Program-made: the position numbers and the translations under genes
The notes under the pieces: generated by a model
Told to the model about the DNA's origin: nothing
What the model saw: only the letters and a program-made list of their open reading frames with translations
The model's database searches: none
Origin: Goniomonas avonlea
Taxonomy: Eukaryota > Cryptophyceae > Goniomonadida > Goniomonadaceae
Direction: 5' to 3'
Assembly: GCA_003573635.1 (NCBI GenBank)
Contig: QUTJ01031798.1
Coordinates: 1 to 20,015, forward strand
Length of the DNA: 20,015 nucleotides
Shown: piece by piece, positions 19,679-20,015 of the stretch
Layout: every line of letters starts with the position of its first letter
Numbering within the stretch: position 1 is the first letter of the stretch

Positions 19679-19894
19679 GTGCCCCTACCTCGCCGATTCA
19701 CGTGCGACTACCCGGATTGTCGCGCCCAGGACACCACGGGCATGAACCGCCTCGCCCGCAACAACCGCCAGCTCGATTGGTGGGTTGACCGCTGCGCCCG
19801 CTGCACCTCCGACAAGGGCAAGAAGGCCTGCTGCGACTCCTGCGCCCTGGTCTCATCAGGAAAAAACTTCAGCATTGAATATTTTAAAAAATAA
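19679..19894 (+). CDS. Cys-rich, zinc-binding-like frame, start unclear
   Basis: The frame has no ATG at its start and may be joined to the preceding frame by splicing. It reads FTCDYPDCRAQDTTGMNRLA, then VDRCARCTSDKGKKACCDSC, giving Cys pairs spaced C-x4-C, C-x2-C and CC-x2-C as in small zinc-binding domains. Codon use matches the 19072-19560 frame until about 19858. The last 12 codons are AT-rich (SSGKNFSIEYFKK), which may mean the true exon ends before them; GGTCTC near 19850 offers a GT. Confidence 0.35.
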   Translation: MPLPRRFTCDYPDCRAQDTTGMNRLARNNRQLDWWVDRCARCTSDKGKKACCDSCALVSSGKNFSIEYFKK

Positions 19895-20015
19895 CGTTAT
19901 AACTCGACGGGGATCGTTGGAGCCGTGGTGAGGTGATTGAAAGGATTTGCTCTGGTTTCAACGGGATCCTTCGGGTAATGGAACTGAATGATGAGCGTGC
20001 AAAGTTCCGGGTTCC
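19895..20015. other. Right edge, no supported feature
   Basis: I see no coding region or repeat that I can support in these last 121 bases. Confidence 0.5.

Overview
The window looks like nuclear DNA of an intron-rich unicellular eukaryote (a protist or alga). I cannot name the lineage. The evidence for a eukaryote is a long chain of short coding segments bounded by GT...AG, many simple-sequence and GT-rich tracts, transposon remains inside introns, an AATAAA signal, and no bacterial gene layout. Five ambiguous bases suggest a draft assembly. Functional statements below rest on motifs and reading frames seen by eye; no database or alignment was available.

The backbone is one large plus-strand gene, traced from about 290 to 17982 (possibly to 18570). 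I assembled 19 exons whose phases agree throughout, giving an 806-residue product with no internal stop. Exons 1-2 carry tryptophan/arginine segments. Exons 3-10 (621-3625) are an alanine/glutamate-rich coiled coil with mostly phase-0 introns. Exons 11-19 (8813-17978) carry repeats in which a Trp recurs about every 29-36 residues, exactly 33 twice in the last exon. That is the Sfi1 type of centrin-binding repeat, so a centrosome, basal-body or fibre protein is the best guess. No convincing start codon is visible, so the 5' end may lie upstream.

Most introns are about 120-560 bases. Two are very large: 3626-8812 (5.2 kb) and 11381-17488 (6.1 kb). Both hold decayed mobile DNA. The first contains pieces on both strands: a PHD-like zinc-finger frame, a basic C-terminal frame, a minus-strand frame with a 29-residue duplication, and two GT-rich satellites each next to a copy of the same 32-base sequence. 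The second contains a degraded minus-strand reverse transcriptase of Penelope-like type (MGSPLS and YVDD motifs) plus unrecognised frames.

From about 18740 the sequence changes character. An AT-rich strip is followed by a block with strongly C-ending codons that encodes a 162-residue frame and a Cys-rich zinc-binding-like frame. This block reads as a separate gene or element and runs off the right edge.

The most unusual points are a possible 19-base intron between two Sfi1-repeat exons, a diverged repeat family that begins at or near 5' splice sites (introner-like), and the unrecognised composite element in the first large intron.
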